Made by a program: the position numbers and the translations under genes
The notes under the pieces: generated by a model
Database searches by the model: none
What the model was told of the DNA's origin: nothing
What the model saw: the letters and a program-made list of their open reading frames with translations, nothing else
From: Mytilus galloprovincialis
Taxonomy: Eukaryota; Mollusca; Bivalvia; Mytilida; Mytilidae
Assembly: GCF_965363235.1 (NCBI RefSeq)
Contig: NC_134841.1
Location: 60,161,078-60,225,077 of the forward strand
DNA length: 64,000 nt
Reading direction: 5' to 3'
Shown: positions 22,129 through 35,060 of the stretch, one piece after another
Numbering within the stretch: position 1 is the first letter of the stretch
Layout of the letters: every line of letters starts with the position of its first letter

Positions 22129-22580
22129 CATAGGCAGTTACTCTCAGAATTTAGACTTAGTGATCATTCTCTATACATTGAATTAGGAAAGTACAGAAAT
22201 ATTCCAAGAGCACACAGATTATGTAAAAAATGTGGAGTCCTAGATGACGAATTTCATTTCTTTTTGCATTGTAACATTAACATATCATTGCATTCATGTA
22301 CCATTTTTTAAACATCTTGATGCATTTAATAAACTAAACCACATTCTTAACCCCATCCCTGAACTTGTTTGTCATAATGGAGTCTTCATTAAGCAGTCTT
22401 TAGAACCTCAAGGAAGTCGGACCCATTTCAGACAAGCTTATGATTGTGTTTTTTACATCAATTTATAATTAAAGTATGTTCTATTATTCTATATATTGTG
22501 TTGTATAACATCGTATTGCATTGTATAATGTATAATGGTATTGCTTGACCCTTATGGGTGTAATTTTGAAATAAAGATAT
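22129..22580 (+). pseudogene. 3' end of a second non-LTR retrotransposon, decayed
   Basis: The frame from 22129 reads FRLSDHSLYIELGKYRNIP followed by RAHRLCKKCGVLDDEFHFFL and HC. This is the CxxC...HxxxxC zinc-binding tail common at the C-terminus of LINE reverse transcriptases. A frameshift near 22270 moves the rest to another frame (HVPFFKHLDAFNKLNHIL). The end TGAAATAAAGATATTATG resembles a LINE 3' end. It is only the last 450 bases of an element, from a family different from the one at 12661. Confidence 0.7.
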
Positions 22581-22756
22581 TATGATAACTGAGGAAATGT
22601 TCATAAATCATAGCTATCAATTAAACATACGCTAAATAAGTTAAATTTTGCGCATCATTCATCCATATGTCAGATATAATTACATATTCGCTTAACGGGA
22701 TCAAAATGTACAAAGAAAACTCGTGCTCATGCATGGACCATTTATTCAGAGCACAC

Positions 22757-25054
22757 GGCCGACACTTGGCTAACCGAGAGATTGGTCGGTTAATCTATAT
22801 TGAGTATGCGGCTATATCGGCGGTTGGTCTGTTAATCGGGTTGGCTAAAGTCTGTTAATCAGGTGTTATCGAGAAAATCATTGAAAACTCAGCATGTTTC
22901 ATTGTATATATAACCTTTTAAATATATGTTTATCATAAAAAATAACAAAACTATTCAATGTACTGAATCCAGTGGTGTAATTATTATTTTTCTAGCTTCT
23001 ATGTACGATCTATAAAATGAAAAGGCAAGTTACTCATCAATAAATTTATACACATTTTACACACACAAAATGTACACAAAATGACACTTGTGTTGAATTT
23101 ACTTGCATGCAATATTTTGAACATCGAAAAAAAGACAGGCATTATGTGTGTTAACCAAATTGATATCATTGTGTGAAAAATCTACACGAAAATCCGTATT
23201 TTGGTGACATAAATTAATCAATCTTTTTTTAAACCTGGTCTGTTAATGGGTCGGATGTATAAAACCCGGTCTGTTAATTGGTCTGTTAAGAGTTATGAAT
23301 GACAATAAAAGTATAATTATATTACTATATAGTGTGTTAATTTGGTAGGCTCAAGACGAGCGGCTAAAATGGAACATAAAATATATACGGAAACAAAACA
23401 TGAGCAATGGAATATAAAATATACGGAAACAAAACACATGAACGATTAACAATTTAGGCAATGGATATTGAAAATTGATAAAAGTGGTTTCAAAAAGTGT
23501 TAAATTAAAGTAAAATTAATTTTATCCGAGAATGGTCGCATATATTCTGTGGATTCTGTTTTATTGTCATGAATGACACCAATTTGTCATCTACATTGGT
23601 AACCAGTATATAAATCAGAGATTAACGTCGTAATGTAACTAAACATCAGTAAGTAAAAATATATTGGGATGCCTAAATATAAAGAATAGAGAAAGAATAA
23701 TGAGTAAGATAAATAAAATGTATAGAAAAGTAACATAACAATTTAAAGAATAAAGAAATAATCAACACCCCAATCCCCAATCCGACCCTCATGGTATACA
23801 CGAGAATCTGGATGGAGATACAGAATATAAATAAAAGATAAGGACAGTAGAGAGTGATGCATTGCTAAAAAAGAGAGAAAAAACAATAATTGTTTAAGAA
23901 TAAAGACATGAAACCACCCTGGGTGTGGAAACAGTAACGGATTGCGATGTACTCATATTGGTAACAAATGCTTGGAGTTTACATGTGGACAACTGCAGTT
24001 CTCCACTGCACATATGTAGAAAAGGAACTAAACGGAATAACATGAATTTAAACTTAATACAACCAAATGTAGCTGCATTCGCTCCTTTCCATTTACTTCT
24101 TTAGAATGAGATGATTAAGTAATAGAAGACAAGAACCAATTGGATGATGCTGACGAATTAGGGTTAAACGTCCAGTGACAAATATCATGTGCATATGAGA
24201 ACGACAACACGTTATATGTACCCTGTGTTGTATTAGAAAGACACGTTCAGTCGGATTTGAGAACATGCTACTTTTTGCAGACACAAAAATTAAGGCTGAT
24301 TGAAATCGTTAATAATAAATTCATTCATATTCCAGCGGCCAACCCAGATCACGCTATATTGAAGTGACACACTCTTCAATAAAATGCAAAGAAAGTCAAA
24401 ATAAAAATGCGTTTACTGGAAGGATAGTGCTGCACCGTGTTATCATTTTTTTTACTCAAGAATCTCTCATTCTTAACTTTTTCAATGGGAAAATATAAAG
24501 GTAGCAAAACTATTTTCGTGGCTAAATAACTCTTAACTGACACAATTTCAATTGTCCAACCCATTAACAGACTTTATAACCCATAATTTTCACTAAAACG
24601 TGGTATTACTCACGTTATATTACAATTATGAAATATTTACTAATGTCAATTTATATGCAAGAACCAAAGTAGTATTTTATGTCTTTTAAATGATATCTAA
24701 AATTGTTTGTTTCGCCTTTTATTAAAAAAATTGCTACTAGTATGCGTGTAGTCATAAATACTACATACTTGCGCGATGCCTTTAACTTTTACTGAAAACT
24801 GCGCAGACTATAAAATGTTTTTAAAGGTGGAAAATGTTCTATGATAGATATCATTTTGTCAGACACTTTTCTTTTTTTGATTTGATTCTTATAATATACC
24901 AAAAATCTGTATATTTGATATAGTTTAACATTAAATTGTGCGTTTTACTCTTAACAGACGTATAGCCAACCCGATTAACAGACCAATCTCCCATATAGCC
25001 GCATACTCAATATAGATTACCCGACCAATCTCTCGGTTAGCCGAGTGTCGGTCG
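22757..25054. mobile_element. 2.3-kb element with ~100-bp inverted repeats
   Basis: The left arm GGCCGACACTTGGCTAACCG, AGAGATTGGTCGGTTAATC, TATATTGAGTATGCGGCTAT and TTGGTCTGTTAATCGGGTTGGCTA is inverted from 25054 down to about 24950 with few mismatches. A second, inner pair built on GTCTGTTAATGGGT lies near 23240 and 24550. The 2 kb between is AT-rich without a long frame, so this is a non-autonomous DNA transposon. No flanking duplication is obvious. Confidence 0.8.
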
Positions 25055-25267
25055 TGACGCAGTGGAAAATGTTAATGGAAGAAATCAGAAAAGTCCAAGA
25101 GACGGCGAACAACATCCGAATGTCAATGACATTGCGTTCGCAACATTGTGACGTTGTCCAGCTAAGGTACCTTGGCAATGTCAGTATAGAGTTGTCGCTT
25201 TACAAGTAAAGAGAACGCTTATAGTGGAACTTAAAAAAAATTGAAAAAAAATCAATTATTCTATAAG

Positions 25268-27854
25268 ATGGAGAGTATTTCAATTTCAAGACTTGACTTA
25301 ATCTTGAAGCAGTTTATTCGGTATGTATTTAGTTACCATTAATTTGTGGATATTAACTTTATAATTTTGTATTTTAATAAACTTTTCTTCAAAGACTAAA
25401 AGCGATAAAAATTAACGTAGTTTGGCATGGTTTTCGAAGTAAAATGTATCAGAGGCTTCAGACAAGATAATAATGTTTTACTCGAAAATAAAAAAAAAAT
25501 ATCATTGATAGTTGTACAGCTTATGATAAAAACACCAGTTAGTCTTCCGTATAACTTTATTTTATTTATTACCAATTATTGATTATTATTGTTTTTGTTT
25601 AGAATTGACCAGTATAAAGGGTACTGCAGCCTTTTGAAGGAATATGCAATGGAAGCATTTACAGTAAATGGAATGCCAGCACCAATATATGTAGCGAAGA
25701 GAATGGCATATTCCCAGGAAAATGACAATTTCGGTATTCTTGTTTATCATTCAATTTGTAATGTTACAAATATTGTTTCGAATCGAATAAGTTAATAATT
25801 TTCACCTTTGAGCATATATCTTTGAAATAATTCAAATATAATGAATTCGAAATGTGACCCCAAAAAAAGTATAAGTGATGAAAAAATTGAGAATGGAAAT
25901 GGGGAATGTATCAAAGAGACAACATCCCGACCATAGAACAGACAACAAGAAGAAGGTCACCAATAGGTCTTCAATGCAGCTAGAAATTCCCGCACCCTTT
26001 AACCTTTTTGAGCCTTTATGACTAAAAACCGTTTGTAGTATTAAAGAAATGGTCCGTCTTATGTTTGGAATCTCTTAAATTATATATCGATTGGTACTCT
26101 CATATATGATTTGGAGATGCTTTCTGATCTTTGATTGTATTAGCATACTATCCACACTGATATGTGTCCACACTTGTTAAGTTAATTGTATAAAAAAACA
26201 AAAATAAAGAAAAAGAAAAAGAAACAGAAACAGAACATTGCTATAATTAAATATGGAAACAGCTCTGCAGTCTATATGAAATTATTTCATATCTTTTGTA
26301 TGGACTGTGGATTATTGATAACTTGTTTATGTATATTATGTATTATTATTTGGAGTCTATTATTTGACAGGTATGGTTGAAATGAAGGATTTTTTGGTGC
26401 CACTTTGTAACACCGCCTATCTTCTACACTGTCAGACACCAGAAATTGCTTTCATTAAAGAAAAGAAACCAAACTTTGACGTGACGTGAGTACATGTATA
26501 AGATGAATATACAATCACAAATGGTATATTGTTAACGTGCGTGATTGTATATTATTAAATGTTATATATAAACTAGCTTAAATGTTGTAAGAACTTTGCT
26601 CTAACAACACATTCAAGAGAAAGTCTTTAGATAGAAGTTTAACGATTGTCACCTGTTTGTCAACAATCAACAAAAAAACATTGATATTGAGCACGTGTTT
26701 AACATGTACAATCAGATAATAGTTTATTTTAAGGACATCCATTCGTATTGCGATCACCGGATTTTTACGAGATGGGTCACACTGAAGTCACTTTGCATAC
26801 GAAAAATATGTCGGGAGAATTGCTTCCCGGAAGGAAGCATGAAAATAAAGTAAACTTCTTCTAAATATGATTAAATTAAAGAATTTTCTTCAGGAAAAAG
26901 TATATGTACATAAGTTTTGTAATGAAAACTATCGATTGAGTTATAAAAAAAACATATACATTATTTTTTTTTAATTTGAGGTTTCTCACGGTGGGTATGG
27001 TTGTCCTGCGAGTGAACATTCTGTGCTGGTGATTTGGTCCTGTCAGGTGCTGGTGGGTCCTAATTCTGTGCTGGTGGGTTTGTTTACATTGTATCAGAAC
27101 GGCAATAAAACGACTGTTTTGTTGCTTAATTTTTCTCTGATGCGTCATAAGTACCATGCAAAGTATATTACAACAATATTATATTGCAAAAGTCGTGCAA
27201 GTTCGTTAAACGGAATTGTCCTGACGCTGTGCTGGTGATAAGAAAAACGGTCCTGGTTCTGTGCTCCTATGTCCTGGTTCTGTGTCTTTATATTTTTGTT
27301 AAAAGTGGCATATATTCAAGATCATTGATGCTGTACTGTTATTGACTAATTAACTGTTGTCTGCTTTCTTGAAATTGACATTGTTGTGAATCTGTTTACT
27401 GTTATTATGAGAGAAAAAATACCCCTTTTTTTTAATTAACTGTAATCTTAATTATTGGCCTGTTAATGGAACTCTTCTTGTCCCCTTTTAAGATAAGAAA
27501 ATATGTTTACGATTTTCGGGATTACGATCATTTTTTGCAAGATCACCAAAATACGTTGTAATTTATACAATACTTATTTAAGTAGATGATGTGGTATGTT
27601 TGTTGTCAATGGACAAATTTCCATAAGAAACCAAAGAAAGTATGTGTTAACAACCATACGTCATCGTACGACCTTCAACAATAACCCATGAAATAAAAAT
27701 GTAAAAGGTTTTGCATAAAAATGGAGAGCAAAAATATAGAACAAAAGACTTTCTGAGCGTTTGAATCATATGTCTTTAGCAGCTTAAAACACATTTGTTT
27801 GTGAACAATTTAGTGCTGACTATAAGAATGACAATAGTGATGCGGGTTTGTTTG

Positions 27855-27886
<32 letters not shown>

Positions 27887-30800
27887 GGGGGATAAGTTAG
27901 AGCGAGGTTACAGTGAAAGTTTTAAGCTTGGAATAAATTACCGTAAGATTTAAAAGTTGTATTTTAAAAGTTCGATAGAATACTAAAAAAATCACTATTT
28001 TATGAAAGGGCAGACTGGAATATGTCAATTTCGAAAATTAAAATATCTCGTAGCTTCGTACTACCAATTGAGTATAAAACAAGTATATAAGTTTAAAAAA
28101 GAAATTCTTAGATTAAACACCTACATTTAACTTTAAAAGGTCATAACATTTTAAAACAATACACACACACACAAAACTGGTTTACTTTCAACTGGTTATC
28201 AACCCCAATCGCTATGAGATCACATATAAGCTCACCTGTGTCGAGGGGTCGTGTGAGGTTCATGTATTGTCTTGGCGTCCGCAATTACAAAAAGATATAA
28301 TCTGAAATTACTTGACCAAATGTTACCAAATGATTTTTCAAGAGTGAATCTAGAAAAACAATATTCATCAACAAACATGACCACTGTCTATTAAAATGTA
28401 TTCGAGTTTTTAGTTACAGCCGATTCCATTGAGTATGTAGGCAGGGGTAATATCTTTGGTTAGCTTGCTTGTTAGCTAAACCGTGAAGTCATTGTTAGGT
28501 AAGGTATACTACCCTCCTTTCGAAGTAGCCTGGTCCTACAGACATAAAGATGTGTCATTTGTCGGACTAGTCTACTCTTAAAGTAGGGTAGTTTACATAA
28601 CCTAACAATGACTTCTTTTCTGTTCAGCAAGCAAGATAATCAAAGATATTCCCTTTGTCTACACACTCATTAAAATCGGCTTTAATATTGAAAATCTTCA
28701 ACCAATTAGGGCAAAACTTACCGAGTAAAAAAATCAAAAGGCCAATGTCTATCTACCTTGCACATTTCAGAAAATTCAGATCAGATAACGAAACTGGGTC
28801 CAGCAACATTTATAAGCAATTTAAGATTTTGACCCTCACAGTTTCCATTCATCACACATATTCTCGTTACAACGAATCATTTTAAATACAAAAATACCAG
28901 TTGCAGCCTTTTGTTTAATATCTGATATTGGACGAAAGATGTTGCCCTTTTATGTAATTATGTAATACAAGTTACGATCATTTGAAAACACATATTAAAC
29001 AGCCAAATGGATGCACAAGAGCTAAAATAGGAGTCATAGATCCTATTGACAACAATTATCTGCCCAATTTTATTGATTTTTTAACATTTGTTTCAAATAT
29101 GACCAACTTCTTATCCATAATCACCAGCACCGTATCAGGACCCACCAGCACAATGACAGGACCCACCAGCACAGTATCAGGACATGAATATTATTATAAA
29201 TTGAGAAAATGCTAAATTTTAATAAATTGCAATGGTTTTTTCACAAAACAGTTTTGACGTGTGGATTGCGGTATAGAAACCGACTCTATGCACATTTTTG
29301 TTTTATTTTTTCAGTTCTAGATTTTCTGAAAATGAGCATTTTTGTGTTACGCTTACTGAAACAGTTTAGAGGGTCAACTTTTTAATGGTTTACATATGAA
29401 CCCATAAGAAACAAAATTGAAAAATCTCAACTGTTTTCTTCCATTTTTTATGAGTGAAAACGTCAAAAATCATCATTTTCGTCTTTGTTTACATTTTTTC
29501 ATTGATCACCAGCACCCGTCAGGACCGAATCACCAGCACAGAACGTTCTCTCGCAGGACAACCATACCCACCGTGTTTCTTATGACTTTAACCCGAATTT
29601 CATTCTTCTTTCAGATTTGATTCTAGTATTTGTCAAGATATTATAATAATGGAGAAGGAAGTTAGTCGTAAAATAAGGAGTCATATTATATGTCTGGAGG
29701 GACTCAGGGATTTACAGAAAGTAAGTTATAAGAACTATACATGTTAATAAAAAAGAAAACACAAGACTGGACATCGTACGATTATAGATTCGGACATTTA
29801 TAAAACATCAAATGAATTACATTTATAGTGTTTAATCAAGTTGCCATCATTTAACTAACTCCCCTTTAAAAATTGAACTTATGCTCTGAATCTGAAACTT
29901 TATCGAAAATTTTTAAATGTATCATAAAGAGAAATATTGTGGAAAAAAGTCCTCATGATGACGTCATCAAAACGAGCTTGGAATTAATTTGGGATTTCAA
30001 TGATCTAAAATATGCATGTAGTTAATTTTTGGACAGTGTTTGATTTTTATCATTTCAAGGATTGTTGGTCCTGGGAAAAACGCCTGAAACACAGGAACAA
30101 TAGAATGGACACTTTCTTGAAGAAAAACACAAATGAAGGACAAGATGTTACTAGTAAGCGTCAAAGCAAATATGATAATCTAGTATTAAAGCAGAGTGAG
30201 GCAGCAAAACGTTACAGAGCTATACTGGTTTGCTTCCAAGACAAAATGGAAGATGAGAAGAAACTGAGGTCAGCTGTTTTGCAGGTAAAATATGTTTAAT
30301 TTGCTGTAAACTATGTCCATCAATTTTCTGTTCACAGATTATTTTATTTTTCTTTATTTTTAATGACGTTGATGGATATCCTATTTAGTCTGACAGTTTG
30401 TCAAAATGAACACCAGGCAACGAATTTGGTGTTCCCATTTAAAATTTGTTGGTCCTGGATTTGTAGAAATATTTACCAACTACTTATAAAAGATGAGAAT
30501 ATAAAGTTTTAGTCACTAGTAACTAATCCAAGTTCAAAGGCGAAAGCAAAATCGTTAGTTAACCTTTTGAAAACATTGAACTTTAGGATAAATTCGTCCC
30601 TGTTATTCCAATGTCGGTACCATTATTAAACTTTTACAATTATTAGGCACTACTAATGTAAAAGACTTGTGCAACTTAAGTCTTAGGAAATTGTATCGAA
30701 GGGGGGCGGGGAGGGAGATACCGACTGTTTGTTGTAATTCCTTTTGAGTTCGTCAGTTACTATCAGGTTTCTTAGGTTATGTTTATCATTAAAAGTTTGC

Positions 30801-33240
30801 AAAACACATATTTTCAAACTTATTATTTTCTTATAGAAAGTGGCTGCCATCCGAGAAAAGTTGTCATCTGTCATGAAAGAAAGCTTAACCCATGCCTACA
30901 GTGACATGATACAGGCTGCATACATGGCAACGGAACAAGACGGGTATGAACTTTCATTGTTTTTGTGACAATTTCCTCTAGAATAGTATGTGACAGTTGT
31001 AGAACATATCTTATATTGATCTATATCTAATAGTAGTATGCTTAAATATGTCGTTTAATAGTTTTTGAATGTATTGCCCAATGGACAAATGTCTCAACTC
31101 GATGCTTTTTATGAACCGTTAAAAAATATCAGGTCACTCTACAATGTTGCTTGACATAAATTTAAAGAGTACAATAAAATCAGTAAGACCTCCAGTTTCA
31201 TGCGTGGAACTGTAGATGAATTTGATCTTATGCGTAGATTTTTTTTCCAGATTTAACTTGGTTGATCAACAACTAACATCAGTTAACATTGATGACATCG
31301 TTGAGAAGTTATATGAGATAACATCAGCCACATACAACACACCAGTACCTGAGGTTTGTATACTTCAAGTAACACCCCGAAGTACTTATCTTTACTTAAA
31401 CGTTATCATTCACTCAGATACAAAGTAAATTCAAAAACGTCCGTTAATTTTTTTTAAATAGGAGGATCCAGGGGGGCCGGTCACCCCGTCCTCCTCATTT
31501 GTGTGGGAAATTTGGTTGATTAAATAGGAAAACACTGAAGCAATACTGGAGCCCCCCCCCCCTTTTTACATAAACTTTTGGATCCACCACTGTCTTATAA
31601 TATTTATCGGAGATTAGTTGTATGAGAATTCAAATGAAATGTCTTATATGAAGCAGTGTTTAAATTTGAGATTTTTTTGGTACATTTTTTAATTTAAAGC
31701 AATGACTATTTGTTATCAATATAACGTGTTGTACAGAAATACATCAAATTCTTACAAAACTATAACTGTAAATAACTTCTAAACTTATGTAATGGTACCA
31801 TCATGTAGTTTTCAGTTTAAATGAAAGATAATATGCAAGATTTGTTTTGTAGGATTTTATCCAAGCCACTGGATCCGACGAAAAGTTGTCCGAGATATAC
31901 TACAAGGAGTGTGATTATGAAGTACTGGGAATGAAGAAGGGAAACTATTTCAGAAAATTAAAGACTGAGAAAGAATCTTTGTTTGAAAAAAAGGAGAATG
32001 GTAAAGGTAACTCTTCTTTCTTGTATATTTACAATATTTTTGGTTTTGGTTTTGGTTTTATTTATATTTAATGTATATTTTAAATTGTAAGTAACTGTAA
32101 AGAAAGAAAATGATTAATTCGTCCAAATATTTCGAACTGTCGTTTAAGAGTAACTACATATGAAATTTACATAGTAGTATATGTTGGTTGTTTATATTAA
32201 CAGATGAATACAGCTAGATTTATAGTGCAAAGATATTCAAGCTGTTCAAAGAGAGTAAACATTTTAACTACAATTTAGTTTCGTCAATTTAATATTTCAT
32301 TTTAATTATTATTTTAGAAGGCTGTTTCTTCCCCATAAATGGTGGAATTCGAACAAATTCAGTAACACGTGATGGAAAAAGCAGAGGAATTATCAACATC
32401 AAAACAGGTTTGTTAAGTATTTACTTTTAGGATGGAATGCTTCAACCGACCGATTTTGAATTATATCCCGAACCCAATCGAATTGTTAAATCAATTTTCA
32501 AAATATTTTTTTTTAAACTGAGAATGAATTGTTCTGATCACACAAATTACATATACTAGTATCTTGATTCTTTATACAGAAGAATACGCCATGAAAAACC
32601 ACAATCTTTTTTTAGTTCAAAATGCAGAACCAAGAGTTTGGAAAACCTACATTAGAAGTAAAATTAATCAAAGTTTTCCTTCTTTTAGAATTAAAGATTG
32701 CCAAATTATAAATCATGTAAGATTAAGAAGATTTGGTAAATATATAAGAAGATGTGTTGTATATATTTTGAAGAAGATGTGGTAGATAAATAAGGAGATG
32801 TGGCATGATTGCCAATTTAACAACTCTAGTTACTTTATGCTTGTCAGTAAATGAATACATTTTAGTTTGTAGTATGTATCTTATGTTGTGTTTTTTTTAT
32901 TACAACAGGTTACCAAGTGAAATTAAAATTAGCTTTAATGGACGGAAACGTTGGTTTTGGTTGGGTGAGACAAAATGCATTCTTTAAAGGGAAGACATGG
33001 GGTTTTTATTTCCTGACATCAGAAGATTCAACAACATCATCAACAATAGGTGTGCCGTCAGTATCATCCCTCAAAGATATTCCAACAATTGAAGTAACCG
33101 ATTGTTCTGACGATTTTAGAGGACAGGGGGATAATCCATGTGTTATAGCCCAGGAAAACGACAAGCACGAAAATACAGGAAAGAAAGAACAAGAAGATGC
33201 AGTTGTAGTGCCTATGATAGGGAAAATTATTGCTGAATAA
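25268..33240 (+). CDS. Ten-exon gene for an unrecognised 471-residue protein
   Basis: Exons: 25268-25320, 25603-25733, 26371-26485, 29615-29720, 30060-30284, 30837-30943, 31251-31353, 31853-32006, 32318-32407, 32909-33240. All introns are GT-AG, phases join without error, and the total is 1416 nt. The start is MESISISRLDLILKQFIR. Exons 2-4 encode a largely helical part; exons 5-6 a strongly charged helix pair (WEKRLKHRNNRMDTFLKKN, KYDNLVLKQSEAAKRYRAIL, DKMEDEKKLRSAVLQKVAAI) that looks like a helical bundle. Exons 9-10 encode a Gly/Phe-rich, probably beta segment (KLKLALMDGNVGFGWVRQN, KGKTWGFYF). The tail is Ser/Thr- and acid-rich. There is no signal peptide or membrane helix, so it is likely cytosolic. 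AATAAA at 33346-33351 is a good polyadenylation signal. A BAR-like fold for exons 5-6 is only a guess. Intron 3 carries a 2.6-kb transposon. Confidence 0.85.
25880..25995 (+). repeat. SINE-like dispersed repeat C, in intron 2
   Basis: AAAATTGAGAATGGAAATGG, GTATCAAAGAGACAACATCC, GACAACAAGAAGAAGGTCACC and TTCAATGCAGCTAGAAATTCCCGCACC is the most complete copy in the window. Confidence 0.8.
27590..27745 (+). repeat. Dispersed repeat D, fragment
   Basis: GATGATGTGGTATGTTTGTTG, an ACCATACGTCATCGTACGACC block, then TTCAACAATAACCCATG and AAGGTTTTGCATAAAAATGG follow the order of the family at 11536. Confidence 0.6.
27860..27891 (+). repeat. T16-G16 homopolymer junction
   Basis: Sixteen T (27860-27875) are followed directly by sixteen G (27876-27891). 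The G run could form a G-quadruplex and is prone to slippage, so its exact length in the assembly is uncertain. Confidence 0.9.
28418..28681. mobile_element. Palindromic MITE, 264 bp, nested
   Basis: The left arm AGCCGATT, TGAGTATGTAGGCA, AATATCTTTGGTTAGCTTGC and AGTCATTGTTAGGT pairs with the right arm ending AAAATCGGCT, with about 85% identity over roughly 95 bases each side. It lies inside the larger element of intron 3. Confidence 0.75.
31455..31595. mobile_element. Small MITE in intron 7
   Basis: GGAGGATCCAGGGGGG at the left and TTGGATCCACCACTG at the right are inverted, a combination I recall from short mussel repeats. The interior has a C-rich run next to a T-run at 31553-31566. Ends are approximate. 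Confidence 0.5.
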
Positions 33241-33345
33241 ACTTGAAGAAAACATATTGGTAGTTTGAATTGGAAAACAAAACCAATTATAAGCCAAATG
33301 AATGTTTGAATTGTACATATAACTTTTTAATTTTAATTAATCTTT

Positions 33346-33351
33346 AATAAA
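33346..33351 (+). terminator. Polyadenylation signal AATAAA
   Basis: AATAAA lies 106 bases after the stop of the ten-exon gene and is followed by a T-rich stretch (TTTTGTTACTGTTTTTGG). Confidence 0.7.
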
Positions 33352-33384
33352 ATTTTGTTACTGTTTTTGGAATCTTAGATTTAT

Positions 33385-33600
33385 ATATAAGAATAAGGAG
33401 ATGTGATACGATTGTCAGTGAGACAGCAGTTGAACCAAAGAATCAACCATAGACCAAAGGACAATGGTGTAAACAACAACAGGTCATTGAACGCTTTCAA
33501 CAATTAGAAAACCATGCCGTATACTAGTATAGTAAGCAAAACAAGACCGTACCATCTTCAACAGAGAGCAAAATCATACCGCATAGTATGCAATAAAAGG
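33385..33600 (+). repeat. Dispersed repeat D
   Basis: AATAAGGAGATGTGATACGAT, GTCAGTGAGACAGCAG, GACCAAAGGACAATGG and GCTTTCAACAATTAGAAAACC follow the family order seen at 11536 and 12288. A further ~1.2 kb to 34828 is AT-rich sequence in which I see no gene. Confidence 0.75.
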
Positions 33601-34828
33601 GCAAAAAGAAGAATCTTCTGCAACATGATCTGCATTTCCGAACGAATGATTAGAAAAATGTATGATTACGTAAAGACAAATTGATTGCACATGCTGTTTG
33701 GCCATGACCCTTCCTTTTTCTCCTGTTCTTTTTTAAATAGGCAAAAAGTAAGGGCATACGATAAAGTTTTGATCCCGTATTTACAGTTTGATAAAAATTT
33801 CCATTTAGACTATTTTTACCTGATTAAATCAAATATGTAATACAAAATATACCTTCAAGTGCAACTTTTTGAGTAAAATGAGGTCGAAATTTTGTATGTT
33901 TGCTCAAAATTCGGATTTGTGGCCGTTTTTTTTTCCTTTCGAAAGAAATGCATAACTTTTTTTGTTTTAAAAGATGAACAGAAATTGTTTTTTGTTAAAT
34001 AACTTGTAATTTCTGTATTTTATAAGAATCAAAAAAATTAATCAAACCAAATGGCATTTTAAAAAAGAGGGGTCCATGAACTCGTTTTCAAGTTAAATAA
34101 GTTTGAATGATAAAAATCAGTCTAAAACTGAATCTTTTCCCGATAAGTCATAGTTTGTCGTCGCGAAAGGGGGTTCGCGGGTCTAAATCAATTTTTGTTT
34201 ACTTGATATAGGATTTCGCTATATTTTTCTATACATGAACTTTATCTTATACTTAATAGAAAAATACAATTAAAAAATTGGGTCACCGTTCATTTACGCT
34301 CACAATCTGCCCTCGAAAGAGGCATACATTAAAGTGTATTTATATATACTCCAAGACTGTCATGGAGGAGACACTTAATTGCATTGACTACCAAATTTTT
34401 TTGATCAAATATGTTCCACATCTTTGAATTTAGATGGCTAGGAGAGGAATTTCTGCACAACGTAGATTTTAATATGGGAGATGGTATCTGAGAACATGCA
34501 TGCATTTATACTATTTGTATGGTTCTATTCAGTTCCTTTGAGATGGTCATTTCTTACTTAGGTCCGTCCACGAAAACTGAATTAGTTGAAGTGCCTTTCC
34601 AGTATCGTTAGTAAAAGATTTCGTTTAAATGTCGAAATTGTTTCTAAAATTAGAAGAAATTTAATGGTTTTAAGTTTTGACGATGCCTGATATTATGCTA
34701 GGGGCTAGACGAGAAAGAAAGTAAACTTTTGTGTTTTGTTTTTATTTATTCTACCTCTTCTCCAAAGCCTAGCGAAAATGAAAAAAATAAAATAAACTAT
34801 ATATATATATAGTCTGAGAATGATATCA

Positions 34829-35058
34829 ATTCAATTCAATTCAAAGTTTTATTGCCATATAAACTTTACAGTTTGTGACATATAACCGAACAACAAAAAC
34901 AAATAAAGACAATAACTAAGTAATTCAATATATATACACAAATTCAGGTAAATATTAAAGGGTCCCCTGTCCTCAGTTCCATTGACTTTTTTATAAAGGA
35001 TCCTAGTTTATTCACTTGTGTTGGTGTTGATGGGTTAAGTATATTTAACCTATAGCTG
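34829..35058 (-). pseudogene. 3' tail of another LINE, minus strand (probable)
   Basis: CAATTCAATTCAATTCAAAG then TTTTATTGCC reads on the minus strand as a 3' end AATAAAACTTTG followed by (AATTG)n, typical of LINE tails with short tandem 3' repeats. No protein motif is preserved in the adjoining bases, so only a 3' untranslated fragment remains. It is cut by the element at 35061. Confidence 0.45.
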
Positions 35059-35060
35059 TA

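Larger units (their letters stand above)
26987..29575. mobile_element. 2.6-kb element in intron 3, TSD TTTCT
   Basis: The left end CACGGTGGGTATGGTTGTCC, TGCGAG and TTCTGTGCTGGTGATT is inverted at 29575 down to about 29505. TTTCT flanks it at 26982-26986 and 29576-29580. Subterminal short repeats of GTGCTGGTGGGTCCT occur in both halves (27000-27080, 27225-27285; inverted at 29118-29185). The interior has no transposase frame but holds a nested palindromic MITE (28418-28681) and a piece of repeat D (27590-27745). It enlarges an intron of an otherwise compact gene. Confidence 0.8.

Noticed and set aside
32564-32785. Plus-strand 73-codon frame in intron 9 of the ten-exon gene
   Set aside because: The splice phases join exon 9 to exon 10 directly, and the end of this frame lies in dispersed repeat D.
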